Source: Gammaproteobacteria bacterium
GTDB lineage: Bacteria; Pseudomonadota; Gammaproteobacteria; Methylococcales; UBA2780
Direction of reading: 5' to 3'
DNA: 36,645 bases
Assembly: GCA_003646305.1 (NCBI GenBank)
Contig: QNFJ01000002.1
Span: 1 to 36,645 of the forward strand
The notes under the pieces are model-generated. The model saw nothing but the letters and a program-made list of their open reading frames with translations, had not been told where the DNA came from and did no database searches. The translations under genes and the position numbers were made by a program. The stretch's first letter is position 1. The number at the start of each line of letters is the position of its first letter. Below are positions 24,215 through 31,432 of the stretch, in pieces.

Positions 24215-25327
24215 CTAACCATTATCGACACATTCAACGACTTCCAGGTCATAACCTGAAAGCCCTGGGTATTTCTTTGGCGCACCTAAAACCCGGAGCT
24301 TATGAACACCCAGGTCAGATAAAATCTGCGCACCCGCGCCCGTCGTTCTCCAGTCTTCACCCGAATCTTTCTCCTGCTTCAACACCTCAATGCCATGATC
24401 TTCCATCTGGTAGCCATGAATACGCTCTACTAGGGACTTGGTATCTTCTTCATCACGAATAACGACCAGAACACCTCGCCCCTCTTCTGCAATTCTCTTC
24501 ATCGCACTGCGCAGTGGCAAACCACTCTCGCTCCGTTTCGCCTCAAAGAGATCACTGAGTAAATTGCGCGCGTGGACACGCACTAAAACAGGCTCATCAC
24601 CCGCCACTTCCCCCATCACCAGTGCGAGATGTAGTTTGTTATCGATCTGATCTTGGTAAGCATAAAGACGGAAGTCACCATGCTCGGTTGGAAAGTTACA
24701 CTCACTAATGCGTTCGAGTGTTTTCTCATTACGAATTCGATATTCGATCAAATCAGCGATTGTGCCCATTTTAAGATTGTGTTCTTCCGCAAACAGCTCA
24801 AGATCTGGACGCCTCGCCATTGTTCCATCTTCATTAAGAATTTCAACAATCACCGCTGCCGGCTCATCACCCGCTAATCGCGCCAAATCACAGCCAGCTT
24901 CCGTATGGCCTGCTCGACTTAAAACTCCACCTGGCTGAGCCATAAGTGGAAAAATATGGCCCGGCTGCACAAGATCTTCCGGCTTTGCCCTGTCTGCGAC
25001 GGCTGCCAGAACTGTTTTTGCCCTATCGGTTGCGGAAATGCCTGTTGTTACCCCTTCTGCCGCCTCGATTGAAACGGTGAAATTGGTTGAATGTGCAGAC
25101 TGATTTTCATTAACCATTAATGGCAAACGCAACTGCTGACAGCGTTCACGCGTTAATGTTAGACAGATCAAACCCCGCCCATAACGTGCCATAAAATTAA
25201 TATCTTCCGAGCGAGTATGGATAGCGGACATCAATAAGTCTCCCTCATTTTCACGATCCTCATCATCCATAATGATGACCATGTGCCCTTTCTGTAGCTC
25301 TTCAATTATCTCTTCTGTTGTATTCAT
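24215..25327 (-). CDS. ribB: 3,4-dihydroxy-2-butanone-4-phosphate synthase with degenerate GTP cyclohydrolase II-like domain (RibBX type)
   Basis: The 370-residue protein has an intact RibB domain (about 1-200): DDEDRENEGDL binds metal and substrate, and RAGHTEAGCDLARLAG carries the His-Thr-Glu site. It makes the four-carbon precursor from ribulose 5-phosphate. The C-terminal half (205-370) looks like GTP cyclohydrolase II in fold and length, but the zinc site SECLTGD...CDCG is absent: the equivalent stretch VHARNLLSDLFEA has no cysteine. Databases would usually call this ribBA. The missing zinc ligands argue that it lacks the RibA activity, as described for RibBX of Shewanella. A separate ribA would then be needed; none is in the window. 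The ATG at 25327 is preferred to the TTG at 25330. Confidence 0.92.
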   Translation of the reverse strand: MNTTEEIIEELQKGHMVIIMDDEDRENEGDLLMSAIHTRSEDINFMARYGRGLICLTLTRERCQQLRLPLMVNENQSAHSTNFTVSIEAAEGVTTGISATDRAKTVLAAVADRAKPEDLVQPGHIFPLMAQPGGVLSRAGHTEAGCDLARLAGDEPAAVIVEILNEDGTMARRPDLELFAEEHNLKMGTIADLIEYRIRNEKTLERISECNFPTEHGDFRLYAYQDQIDNKLHLALVMGEVAGDEPVLVRVHARNLLSDLFEAKRSESGLPLRSAMKRIAEEGRGVLVVIRDEEDTKSLVERIHGYQMEDHGIEVLKQEKDSGEDWRTTGAGAQILSDLGVHKLRVLGAPKKYPGLSGYDLEVVECVDNG

Positions 25328-25338
25328 CAACTTTTCAT

Positions 25339-25995
25339 TTAACCTATAAAACCACTTTTTTGTAGTAAATCTAATGTCAGCCCAGATTCTGGTTCTGCCG
25401 CTTTATCACCCAGAACAAGCCGCTCAAGATAGCGTGCAATCACATCAACTTCCAGGTTCACCTCACCACCAACATTCAATTGCCCTAACGTTGTCTCAAC
25501 AAGCGTGTGCGGAACAATGTTCAGCTCAAACTGCGCCCCACTAACGTTGTTAACCGTCAGACTAATTCCATTGAGGCAGATTGAGCCCTTTACAGCAATA
25601 TAACGCGCCAGTTCCACAGGTGCCTCGATGGTAAAACGAATCGAGCGGCCATCTTCTGTTCGATTCACAACTCGACCCACACCATCCACGTGCCCACTCA
25701 CAATATGTCCGCCTAAGCGAGTTGTTGCGGTGAGAGCCAATTCTAAATTAACCGGTTCTCCCGGGCTAGCATTCTTCAGGATTGTATGACTCAATGTCTC
25801 ATTAGAAACATCCGCACAAAAGAAACCTTCGCCCAGCTCAATCGCCGTTAGGCAGACACCATTCACGGCGATACTATCCCCGAGCACTGCATCAGCAAGC
25901 GGTAATTTTCCTGTCGCTATTTTCAACCGGCAATCACCACCCTTTGGCTGAACGGATTCTATTTTTCCAATTGCCTGAATAATGCCTGTAAACAT
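25339..25995 (-). CDS. ribE: Riboflavin synthase alpha subunit
   Basis: The 218-residue protein forms riboflavin from two molecules of ribityllumazine. It has two similar lumazine-binding domains (about 1-97 and 98-195), with MFTGIIQAIG at the start, VNGVCLTAIE in the first half and LNGISLTVNNV in the second. It is separated from ribD by a 138-nt gap with a short repeat, and lies 11 nt before the ribB-type gene. Confidence 0.97.
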   Translation of the reverse strand: MFTGIIQAIGKIESVQPKGGDCRLKIATGKLPLADAVLGDSIAVNGVCLTAIELGEGFFCADVSNETLSHTILKNASPGEPVNLELALTATTRLGGHIVSGHVDGVGRVVNRTEDGRSIRFTIEAPVELARYIAVKGSICLNGISLTVNNVSGAQFELNIVPHTLVETTLGQLNVGGEVNLEVDVIARYLERLVLGDKAAEPESGLTLDLLQKSGFIG

Positions 25996-26015
25996 TTAAC
26001 ACCTTAAATATATTT

Positions 26016-26048
26016 CCACCACGAAGGGCACAAAGAACACGAAGTTTT
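26016..26048. repeat. 9-bp periodic CACRAAG repeat between ribD and ribE
   Basis: CACGAAG, CACAAAG and CACGAAG start at 26020, 26029 and 26038, an exact 9-bp period. The sequence resembles the CCACGAAG-type repeat that I recall as common and scattered in many bacterial genomes. It fills part of the only long gap (25996-26133) in the rib gene row, where no other feature is visible. Confidence 0.55.
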
Positions 26049-26133
26049 AGCGAAAAAATTCGACACGAGCAATCTGCTAATTACACCTTCATATTCGCTT
26101 TCTTTACACACCGGGCGCAAGCGGTAAGTTAGG

Positions 26134-27231
26134 CTACCGAAAAGTCAGCCGCAAATCACCACCAACCATTCTCGTCTCTTTTAACTTCAGTTTAAATCGA
26201 TCGCCCATTGCCTCCAGCCCTGGCAGATCAAAAAGCCCCCTGGCTGAAGACCCCATCACACAAGGCGCCATGTAGACGATCCATTCATCGACCAGTCCTG
26301 CCTTTAAAAGCGCACCATTCAAAACTGCTCCCGCCTCAACCATCACCTCATTCAAGCCGTAAGAGGCAAGCATCTCAAATGATTCTTCAAGATCAATATG
26401 CCCTTCCTTTTCGCTCACAACAACCACTCTAAACCCTGCAGCCTCTAACAATTTATGCCGCTTCAAGTCCTTTGAAATAGTCAGCAGTATATTATCGCCT
26501 TCCAACTGCGCCATTGCAGCCTGCGGGCTCATTTGCAATCTGCTATCAACAATTACACGCCACGGCTGGCTGACCTCTATTTCACCCTCAAGGCGAGCTG
26601 TCAGAGAAGGATCATCTACTAACACCGTCTGAACACCCGTAAACATTGCCGAACTTCTCGCTCTTAAGCGATGAACATCCTTTCGTGCATCGGCTCCGGT
26701 AATCCATTTGCTTTCACCCGAAGCCATTGCCGTTCTGCCGTCTAAACTCATCGCCAACTTGCTTCTAATATACGGCAAACCCACTCGCATTCGTTTACAA
26801 AAGCCGGGGTTAAGCATTTCGGCTTCTTGTTCTAATAGGCCACAGCAGACTTCGACATCTGCCTCTTTCAGGCGCCTCATCCCATTCCCTGAGACCTGCG
26901 GATTAGGGTCTTGCATGGCAATCACCACTCTGGCCACTTTTCCCTTAATCAAAGCATCTGCACAGGGTGGTGTTTTACCATGATGACTACAGGGCTCTAA
27001 CGTCACATAAACCGTTGCACCAATCGAACGTTTACCCGCCTGATTGAGCGCATTGATTTCCGCATGCGCCTCGCCCGCTCGCTGGTGCCAACCTTCACCT
27101 ACAATCACACCTTCTTTAACCACGACACATCCAACACGCGGGTTAGGATCAGTTGTATAAAGCCCTTTTTCGGCAAGGCGCAGTGCTCGCACCATAAATT
27201 GAGCATCTTCTTTTAAGAAGGGGCTACTCAC
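26134..27231 (-). CDS. ribD: Bifunctional diaminohydroxyphosphoribosylaminopyrimidine deaminase / 5-amino-6-(5-phosphoribosylamino)uracil reductase
   Basis: From the GTG at 27231 the protein has 365 residues, like E. coli RibD (367). The N-terminal deaminase (about 1-145) has the zinc site HAEINAL and PCSHHGKTPPCADAL. The C-terminal reductase (about 150-365) has RSKLAMSLDGRTA and VEAGAVLNGALL. The GTG overlaps the nrdR stop (GTGAGTAG) and has AAAGAGG upstream. The frame opens further at TTG 27261, and an ATG at 27195 is also possible, so the start is the weak part of this call. Confidence 0.95.
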   Translation of the reverse strand: MSSPFLKEDAQFMVRALRLAEKGLYTTDPNPRVGCVVVKEGVIVGEGWHQRAGEAHAEINALNQAGKRSIGATVYVTLEPCSHHGKTPPCADALIKGKVARVVIAMQDPNPQVSGNGMRRLKEADVEVCCGLLEQEAEMLNPGFCKRMRVGLPYIRSKLAMSLDGRTAMASGESKWITGADARKDVHRLRARSSAMFTGVQTVLVDDPSLTARLEGEIEVSQPWRVIVDSRLQMSPQAAMAQLEGDNILLTISKDLKRHKLLEAAGFRVVVVSEKEGHIDLEESFEMLASYGLNEVMVEAGAVLNGALLKAGLVDEWIVYMAPCVMGSSARGLFDLPGLEAMGDRFKLKLKETRMVGGDLRLTFR

Positions 27232-27691
27232 CAGTTGGCTCTGCCTCTTTAAGCCCTTCAATCACATCATTAAATTCTTCAACATCCTGGAAGCTTCGAT
27301 AAACCGAGGCAAAACGAACATAGGCCACATGATCCAGATTACGCAGCTCACACATCACCGCTTCCCCAATTTCACGCGAGGTAACTTCTCGCTCACCGCG
27401 CGCCATTATTTTCTTTCTGATCTGATTAATTGCTGTTTCAATTTTATCGATCACAACTGGCCGCCTTTCCAGAGCCCGCAGAAAACCGGCACGCAATTTC
27501 TCTTCTTTAAATGGCTCACGATTACCGTCACTTTTCACCACACGCGGCATATTAAATTCAACCGTTTCATGTGTTGTAAAACGCTCTTTGCACTGAAGGC
27601 ATTCGCGTCGCCTACGCACCTGGCTGCCATCATTCGAAAGACGCGAGTCAATGACCCGCGTCTCCTGTGCACCGCAAAAGGGGCAAAACAT
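27224..27691 (-). CDS. nrdR: Transcriptional repressor NrdR
   Basis: The 155-residue regulator represses ribonucleotide reductase genes in response to ATP/dATP. The zinc ribbon CPFCG...RRRRECLQCKERFTTHE (residues 3-41) binds DNA at NrdR boxes. The ATP-cone (about 49-139) begins with VVKSDGNREPF. It lies 2 nt after glyA and overlaps ribD, the usual gammaproteobacterial order. I saw no NrdR box within this window. Confidence 0.97.
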   Translation of the reverse strand: MFCPFCGAQETRVIDSRLSNDGSQVRRRRECLQCKERFTTHETVEFNMPRVVKSDGNREPFKEEKLRAGFLRALERRPVVIDKIETAINQIRKKIMARGEREVTSREIGEAVMCELRNLDHVAYVRFASVYRSFQDVEEFNDVIEGLKEAEPTGE

Positions 27692-27693
27692 AG

Positions 27694-28950
27694 TTAGTCG
27701 CCGTAGACCGGTAATTTACGGCAAACCGCAATCACTTTATCTTTAACAGAGGCTATTGCTTCCTTGTTTTCAACATCATCCATAATGTCGCACATCCAGC
27801 CTGCCAATACCTGACACTCTTCTACGCCAAAACCACGCGTTGTAACCGCTGGGGTTCCAACACGAATACCACTCGTCACGAAAGGCGACTGAGGGTCATT
27901 CGGAACAGAGTTTTTATTGATTGTGATAAACGCCTCACCCAAGGCCGCATCCGCCTGCTTGCCTGTGATACCTTTTGAAATCAGGTCAACAAGGAACAGG
28001 TGATTATCCGTCCCACCTGAAACAATGTTATAGCCTCGGCTAATGAAAACTGCGGCCATCGCCCTAGCGTTATCAACAACAGCCTGTTGATACAATTTAA
28101 AGTGAGGTTGTAACGCCTCTTTGAAGGCAACCGCTTTGGCTGCAATCACATGCATCAAGGGTCCACCTTGTGTGCCAGGAAAAACCATTGAGTTCAACTT
28201 CTTCTCAATATCTGCATTGGATTTAGCAAGAATTAAACCGCCACGTGGGCCACGTAATGTCTTATGTGTGGTGGTGGTTGTAATATCCGCAATCTGTACG
28301 GGGTTTGGATAAACACCCGTCGCCACTAAACCGGCAACATGCGCCATATCAACAAACAGCAAAGCCCCAACGCTATCCGCAATATCTCTAAAACGCTGCC
28401 AGTCAACAACCCGCGAGTAGGCAGAAAACCCGGCTACAATCATTTTTGGCCGATGCTCTTTTGCAAGCGCTTCAACCTGCTCATAATCAATCTCGCCTGT
28501 CTCTGCATCCAAACCGTACTGAATCGCGTTGAACAGCTTTCCAGAAAAGTTAACCTTTGACCCGTGTGTCAAATGGCCACCATCAGAAAGGCTCATACCC
28601 AAAATAGTGTCACCTGCCTTTAATAAGGCAAAATAGACTGCCGCATTAGCCTGCGAACCCGAGTGAGGCTGAACATTTGCATAGTCAGCACCAAATAATT
28701 CTTTAGCACGATCAATAGCGAGCGCTTCAGCCTTATCAACGTATTCACAACCACCGTAGTAGCGTTTGCCCGGATAACCTTCTGCGTATTTGTTGGTTAG
28801 CTGCGAACCCTGCGCCTGCATAACACGTGGGCTTGCATAGTTTTCTGACGCAATCAGCTCTATATGATCTTCCTGACGTTGATTTTCATCCTGGATTGCC
28901 TGCCACAGTTCATCATCGAAACCGGCAATTTCCATACCTTTGCTATACAT
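27694..28950 (-). CDS. glyA: Serine hydroxymethyltransferase
   Basis: The 418-residue PLP enzyme interconverts serine plus tetrahydrofolate and glycine plus methylenetetrahydrofolate. The length is that of E. coli GlyA (417). LIASENYAS, GYPGKRYYGG, NVQPHSGSQAN and the PLP-lysine segment TTTTHKTLRGPRGG (Lys230) are all present. The ATG at 28950 aligns with the E. coli N-terminus. It is the first gene of the row that runs to pgpA. Confidence 0.98.
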   Translation of the reverse strand: MYSKGMEIAGFDDELWQAIQDENQRQEDHIELIASENYASPRVMQAQGSQLTNKYAEGYPGKRYYGGCEYVDKAEALAIDRAKELFGADYANVQPHSGSQANAAVYFALLKAGDTILGMSLSDGGHLTHGSKVNFSGKLFNAIQYGLDAETGEIDYEQVEALAKEHRPKMIVAGFSAYSRVVDWQRFRDIADSVGALLFVDMAHVAGLVATGVYPNPVQIADITTTTTHKTLRGPRGGLILAKSNADIEKKLNSMVFPGTQGGPLMHVIAAKAVAFKEALQPHFKLYQQAVVDNARAMAAVFISRGYNIVSGGTDNHLFLVDLISKGITGKQADAALGEAFITINKNSVPNDPQSPFVTSGIRVGTPAVTTRGFGVEECQVLAGWMCDIMDDVENKEAIASVKDKVIAVCRKLPVYGD

Positions 28951-28988
28951 AGAACACCCTGAAAAGATTATTTTAGAGAAAGCCTTTC

Positions 28989-28994
28989 ATTATA
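28989..28994 (-). promoter_or_regulatory. Candidate -10 element of the glyA promoter
   Basis: A perfect TATAAT on the minus strand lies 38 nt upstream of the glyA ATG. No good -35 is found at 16-18 nt; the nearest sequence there is TTATGC at the edge of the preceding terminator. Activator control would fit a promoter like this. Confidence 0.5.
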
Positions 28995-29014
28995 CCGCAT
29001 TAGACCGACCAGCA

Positions 29015-29040
29015 TAAAAAAGCCGCGCATTTGCGCGGCT
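29015..29040 (-). terminator. Intrinsic terminator of the PEP-CTERM gene
   Basis: On the minus strand AGCCGCGC/GCGCGGCT forms a perfect 8-bp stem with a 4-nt loop (29021-29040), followed by six U residues. It isolates the PEP-CTERM gene from glyA. Confidence 0.9.
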
Positions 29041-29065
29041 AACAACCAAGGAAAATGAACATCAG

Positions 29066-29878
29066 TTAATTCAGCTGCTTACGCCTTCCACGAAACAACC
29101 CTAACAAACCAAGACCAAAAAGTGACAATGAAACGGGTTCTGGCACAGCGGCGATCAAAGGATCAACTTGAATCCAGTCATTTGCACAGCCCATCGTCCA
29201 GTGCGCTGTGAATGGCTGGCTCAACAGGCTTTCATCTAAAAAACCAACTGGAATCAAGGCTTCCATAAACCAGTGCTGCCCGCCTAATGCACCAACATCA
29301 CCAGTCATCGCTGAAAAAGCAAACTCACCTTCACCCAATTTTGTACCTGTCATCACAGAGGTTGGGTGTTCATTTGCATAATCTGTCGTTGGGTTCGGGC
29401 TATGATCACTAGGAGCATCCCAAATACCAACATTCCACGCATCAACCTGATAAACCTCTCCAGCCAATCCAATGCCTGAACTCGAATGTTGGCCTGCATC
29501 GCTTCGTGCAATCATTCCGTATTCAAAGCTTCCATCGTTACCAAAATCCAGCGCAATATCGCCCCAGCGCCAACCGGTTGCATTTGGATCACGCCCTGTA
29601 ATAACCGCAACATGGATGGCTGAGCCAGAAACCTTCACATAAATCGCCTCTGCATCATAAGCCTGTCCACCGTAACCAGGATTTAAATAAGCGCCAGAGC
29701 CACCCGTTTGATCATTAACATCGTATTTAACCGCTCCGTCATTCGGCGTCCAGTCACTCGCGGCACCCGCACCTGGTGTAATCCAGTCTGTCCAGTCACC
29801 ATCAACATTAATCGCCTGCGCTCCACCTGAAATTGCCAAAGCAAACCCAGTTACTAATAATTTCTTCCCTAGTTTCAT
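29066..29878 (-). CDS. PEP-CTERM sorting domain-containing exported protein
   Basis: The 270-residue protein has a signal peptide (LLVTGFALAISGGAQA, cleavage near residue 22) and a C-terminal PEP-CTERM signal: VPEP (245-248), a hydrophobic stretch SLSLFGLGLLGLF and a basic end RGRRK. Such proteins are exported and processed by an exosortase (EpsH), often in bacteria that make extracellular polysaccharide. The mature part starts INVDGDWTDW, like the opening of CBM9/DOMON-type beta-sandwich domains, so sugar or ligand binding is possible but not shown. AGGGAGA lies upstream of the ATG. It is divergent from a sigma-54 activator and preceded by a sigma-54 promoter. No exosortase is in the window. 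Confidence 0.92.
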   Translation of the reverse strand: MKLGKKLLVTGFALAISGGAQAINVDGDWTDWITPGAGAASDWTPNDGAVKYDVNDQTGGSGAYLNPGYGGQAYDAEAIYVKVSGSAIHVAVITGRDPNATGWRWGDIALDFGNDGSFEYGMIARSDAGQHSSSGIGLAGEVYQVDAWNVGIWDAPSDHSPNPTTDYANEHPTSVMTGTKLGEGEFAFSAMTGDVGALGGQHWFMEALIPVGFLDESLLSQPFTAHWTMGCANDWIQVDPLIAAVPEPVSLSLFGLGLLGLFRGRRKQLN

Positions 29879-29930
29879 CAGAAATCTCCCTTATTTCATA
29901 TTTAAATCAAACTTCTATGCAATGTAATAA

Positions 29931-29946
29931 AGCAACCACCGTGCCA
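29931..29946 (-). promoter_or_regulatory. Sigma-54 (RpoN) -24/-12 promoter of the PEP-CTERM gene
   Basis: On the minus strand TGGCAC-GGTGG-TTGCT matches the consensus TGGCAC-N5-TTGCW at every fixed position, with the GG and GC dinucleotides at the required spacing. It lies 53 nt upstream of the PEP-CTERM start and faces it. Transcription would start near 29920. Confidence 0.88.
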
Positions 29947-30000
29947 ATCGCAATAAAGCCTTTAAACTCTCCGTTTATCCTCTACACTTGCTGTTACAAC

Positions 30001-30060
30001 CTGACAGGTTTGTCAGCACAACTGACACTTAAAGCAGAAAATCTCTCTAAAATGTCAGTT
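30001..30060. promoter_or_regulatory. Candidate enhancer (UAS): four CTGACA half-sites in two inverted pairs
   Basis: CTGACA-GGTT-TGTCAG (30001-30016) is a perfect palindrome. A second inverted pair, AACTGACA (30020-30027) and TGTCAGTT (30053-30060), lies just beyond. They are centred about 90 and 120 bp upstream of the predicted sigma-54 start, the normal distance for activator sites. The outer half-site is also only 35 nt from the start of the activator gene, so it could serve in self-regulation. Confidence 0.7.
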
Positions 30061-30095
30061 GTTTCGTAAACTGGATAAATTACGGTTCAGATTTG

Positions 30096-31424
30096 ATGAA
30101 AAAAAAACAGATTTTCAATCTTGAGTCCCTACTGGAGACACATAACCACCCATTTAAAGTAATCGATGCCGCATTAAATGTGGTCGCCGTAAATCGTGCA
30201 TGGGAAATCTATTTTGGGACTGATCGCAATGATTGCATCGGGCAGCCTTGCTGTGCAGACAACGGCAATAATGTCTGCCGCCATAAAAAACTGTTTCAAT
30301 CACTGGAACCTTACGCCGGAGTGTACCCACACGAACTACCTGGAGATGAACAGGCTAACCTGCGCGTTCGGGGTTATCCACTTCTCGATTCAGACGGTGC
30401 ACTTTATATAGGTGAATCCGTTATCCCTACAGCGAGCAATACAAATCATTCCAAGCAACCGCGCATGCTCGGAAAATCTTCTGCATTTAACCTACTCGAA
30501 ACAACACTTAAAAAAGCAGCCAGGGTAGAAACACCCGTTTTACTGCTCGGCGAAACAGGAACTGGCAAAGAACTTGCTGCTGCATTTGTCCATCAGCATT
30601 CAAACAGAGCAGAAGGAAAATTCGTAGTGGTGGACTGTACCAGCCTTGGTGAAGATTTATTCGAAAGTGAATTGTTTGGCCATGAAAAAGGCTCTTTTAC
30701 CGGTGCCGTGGGTGCTAAAAAAGGGCTTTTTCAGTTAGCTCATCAAGGGACTTTATTTCTCGATGAAGTGGGGGAATTACCTCTATCTCAACAACCGAAA
30801 TTACTTCGGGCACTGGAAAGTGGTCAATTCAGGCGCGTCGGAGGCACAACAATACATCATTCGGATGTTCGCGTTGTCTGCGCAACACATCGCAATCTCG
30901 CTGAAATGGTCAGTAGAGGAGATTTCCGTGAAGATCTCTATTACCGTCTATCCGTTTTCCCTGTTCAAATCCAGCCGTTGCGAGACCGCCGCAAAGATAT
31001 TCCACTCTTATGCGATCACCTGCTCAAGCAAATTGGTGAAGTAAATGACTGCCAATACACCCTGACAAAACAGGCTTTAATTAAATTGCTACAGCACAGT
31101 TGGCCGGGCAATATCCGCGAACTAAGGAATATTATGCAGTTGGCTGCCGCATTGTGTGACAACCAGATTATTGATGAATCTAATATACAGATCCAACCAG
31201 CTATTCCAAAAATGGCGCCACCTCCTGATCAACCTGGGGTAGTAACGAAAACGGGCAGCGACATTAACTTAAACCCCCTTGAGAGAATTGAAGCCGACTT
31301 CATCAATGAGTTAATGGAAAAACTGGGCGGAAGCCGCAAAGCCATCGCCAAAGAGATGAATGTTAGCGAGCGTACGCTCTACCGCAAGCTTAAACGTTAT
31401 AACCTCAGCCAGCCCACACATTAG
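30096..31424 (+). CDS. Sigma-54-dependent transcriptional activator with PAS-like sensor domain
   Basis: From the ATG at 30096 the protein has 442 residues. A PAS-like N-terminal domain (about 12-112) contains four cysteines (47, 52, 53, 61), with CRHKK at the last one. The AAA+ sigma-54 interaction domain (about 125-350) has Walker A GETGTGKE (152-159), the loop GSFTGA (199-204, a variant of GAFTGA), and Walker B FLDE (221-224). A Fis-type helix-turn-helix closes the protein (GSRKAIAKEMNVSERTLYRKLKRY). There is no receiver domain, so it probably senses a ligand or redox state directly. It is divergent from the PEP-CTERM gene and shares its regulatory region. An HDOD gene follows after 8 nt. 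Confidence 0.93.
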   Translation: MKKKQIFNLESLLETHNHPFKVIDAALNVVAVNRAWEIYFGTDRNDCIGQPCCADNGNNVCRHKKLFQSLEPYAGVYPHELPGDEQANLRVRGYPLLDSDGALYIGESVIPTASNTNHSKQPRMLGKSSAFNLLETTLKKAARVETPVLLLGETGTGKELAAAFVHQHSNRAEGKFVVVDCTSLGEDLFESELFGHEKGSFTGAVGAKKGLFQLAHQGTLFLDEVGELPLSQQPKLLRALESGQFRRVGGTTIHHSDVRVVCATHRNLAEMVSRGDFREDLYYRLSVFPVQIQPLRDRRKDIPLLCDHLLKQIGEVNDCQYTLTKQALIKLLQHSWPGNIRELRNIMQLAAALCDNQIIDESNIQIQPAIPKMAPPPDQPGVVTKTGSDINLNPLERIEADFINELMEKLGGSRKAIAKEMNVSERTLYRKLKRYNLSQPTH

Positions 31425-31432
31425 GTATCGAA

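Noticed and set aside
25996..26133. Possible FMN riboswitch in the ribD-ribE gap
   Set aside because: I could not find the conserved RFN-element sequence blocks or fold; the gap holds the CACRAAG repeat instead.
28951..29014. Possible glycine riboswitch before glyA
   Set aside because: The leader is only about 60 nt and holds a -10 box; there is no room for a glycine aptamer.
29833..30069. Plus-strand open frame of 78 codons over the PEP-CTERM/activator intergenic region
   Set aside because: It covers the sigma-54 promoter and enhancer sites and has no ribosome site or recognisable protein features.
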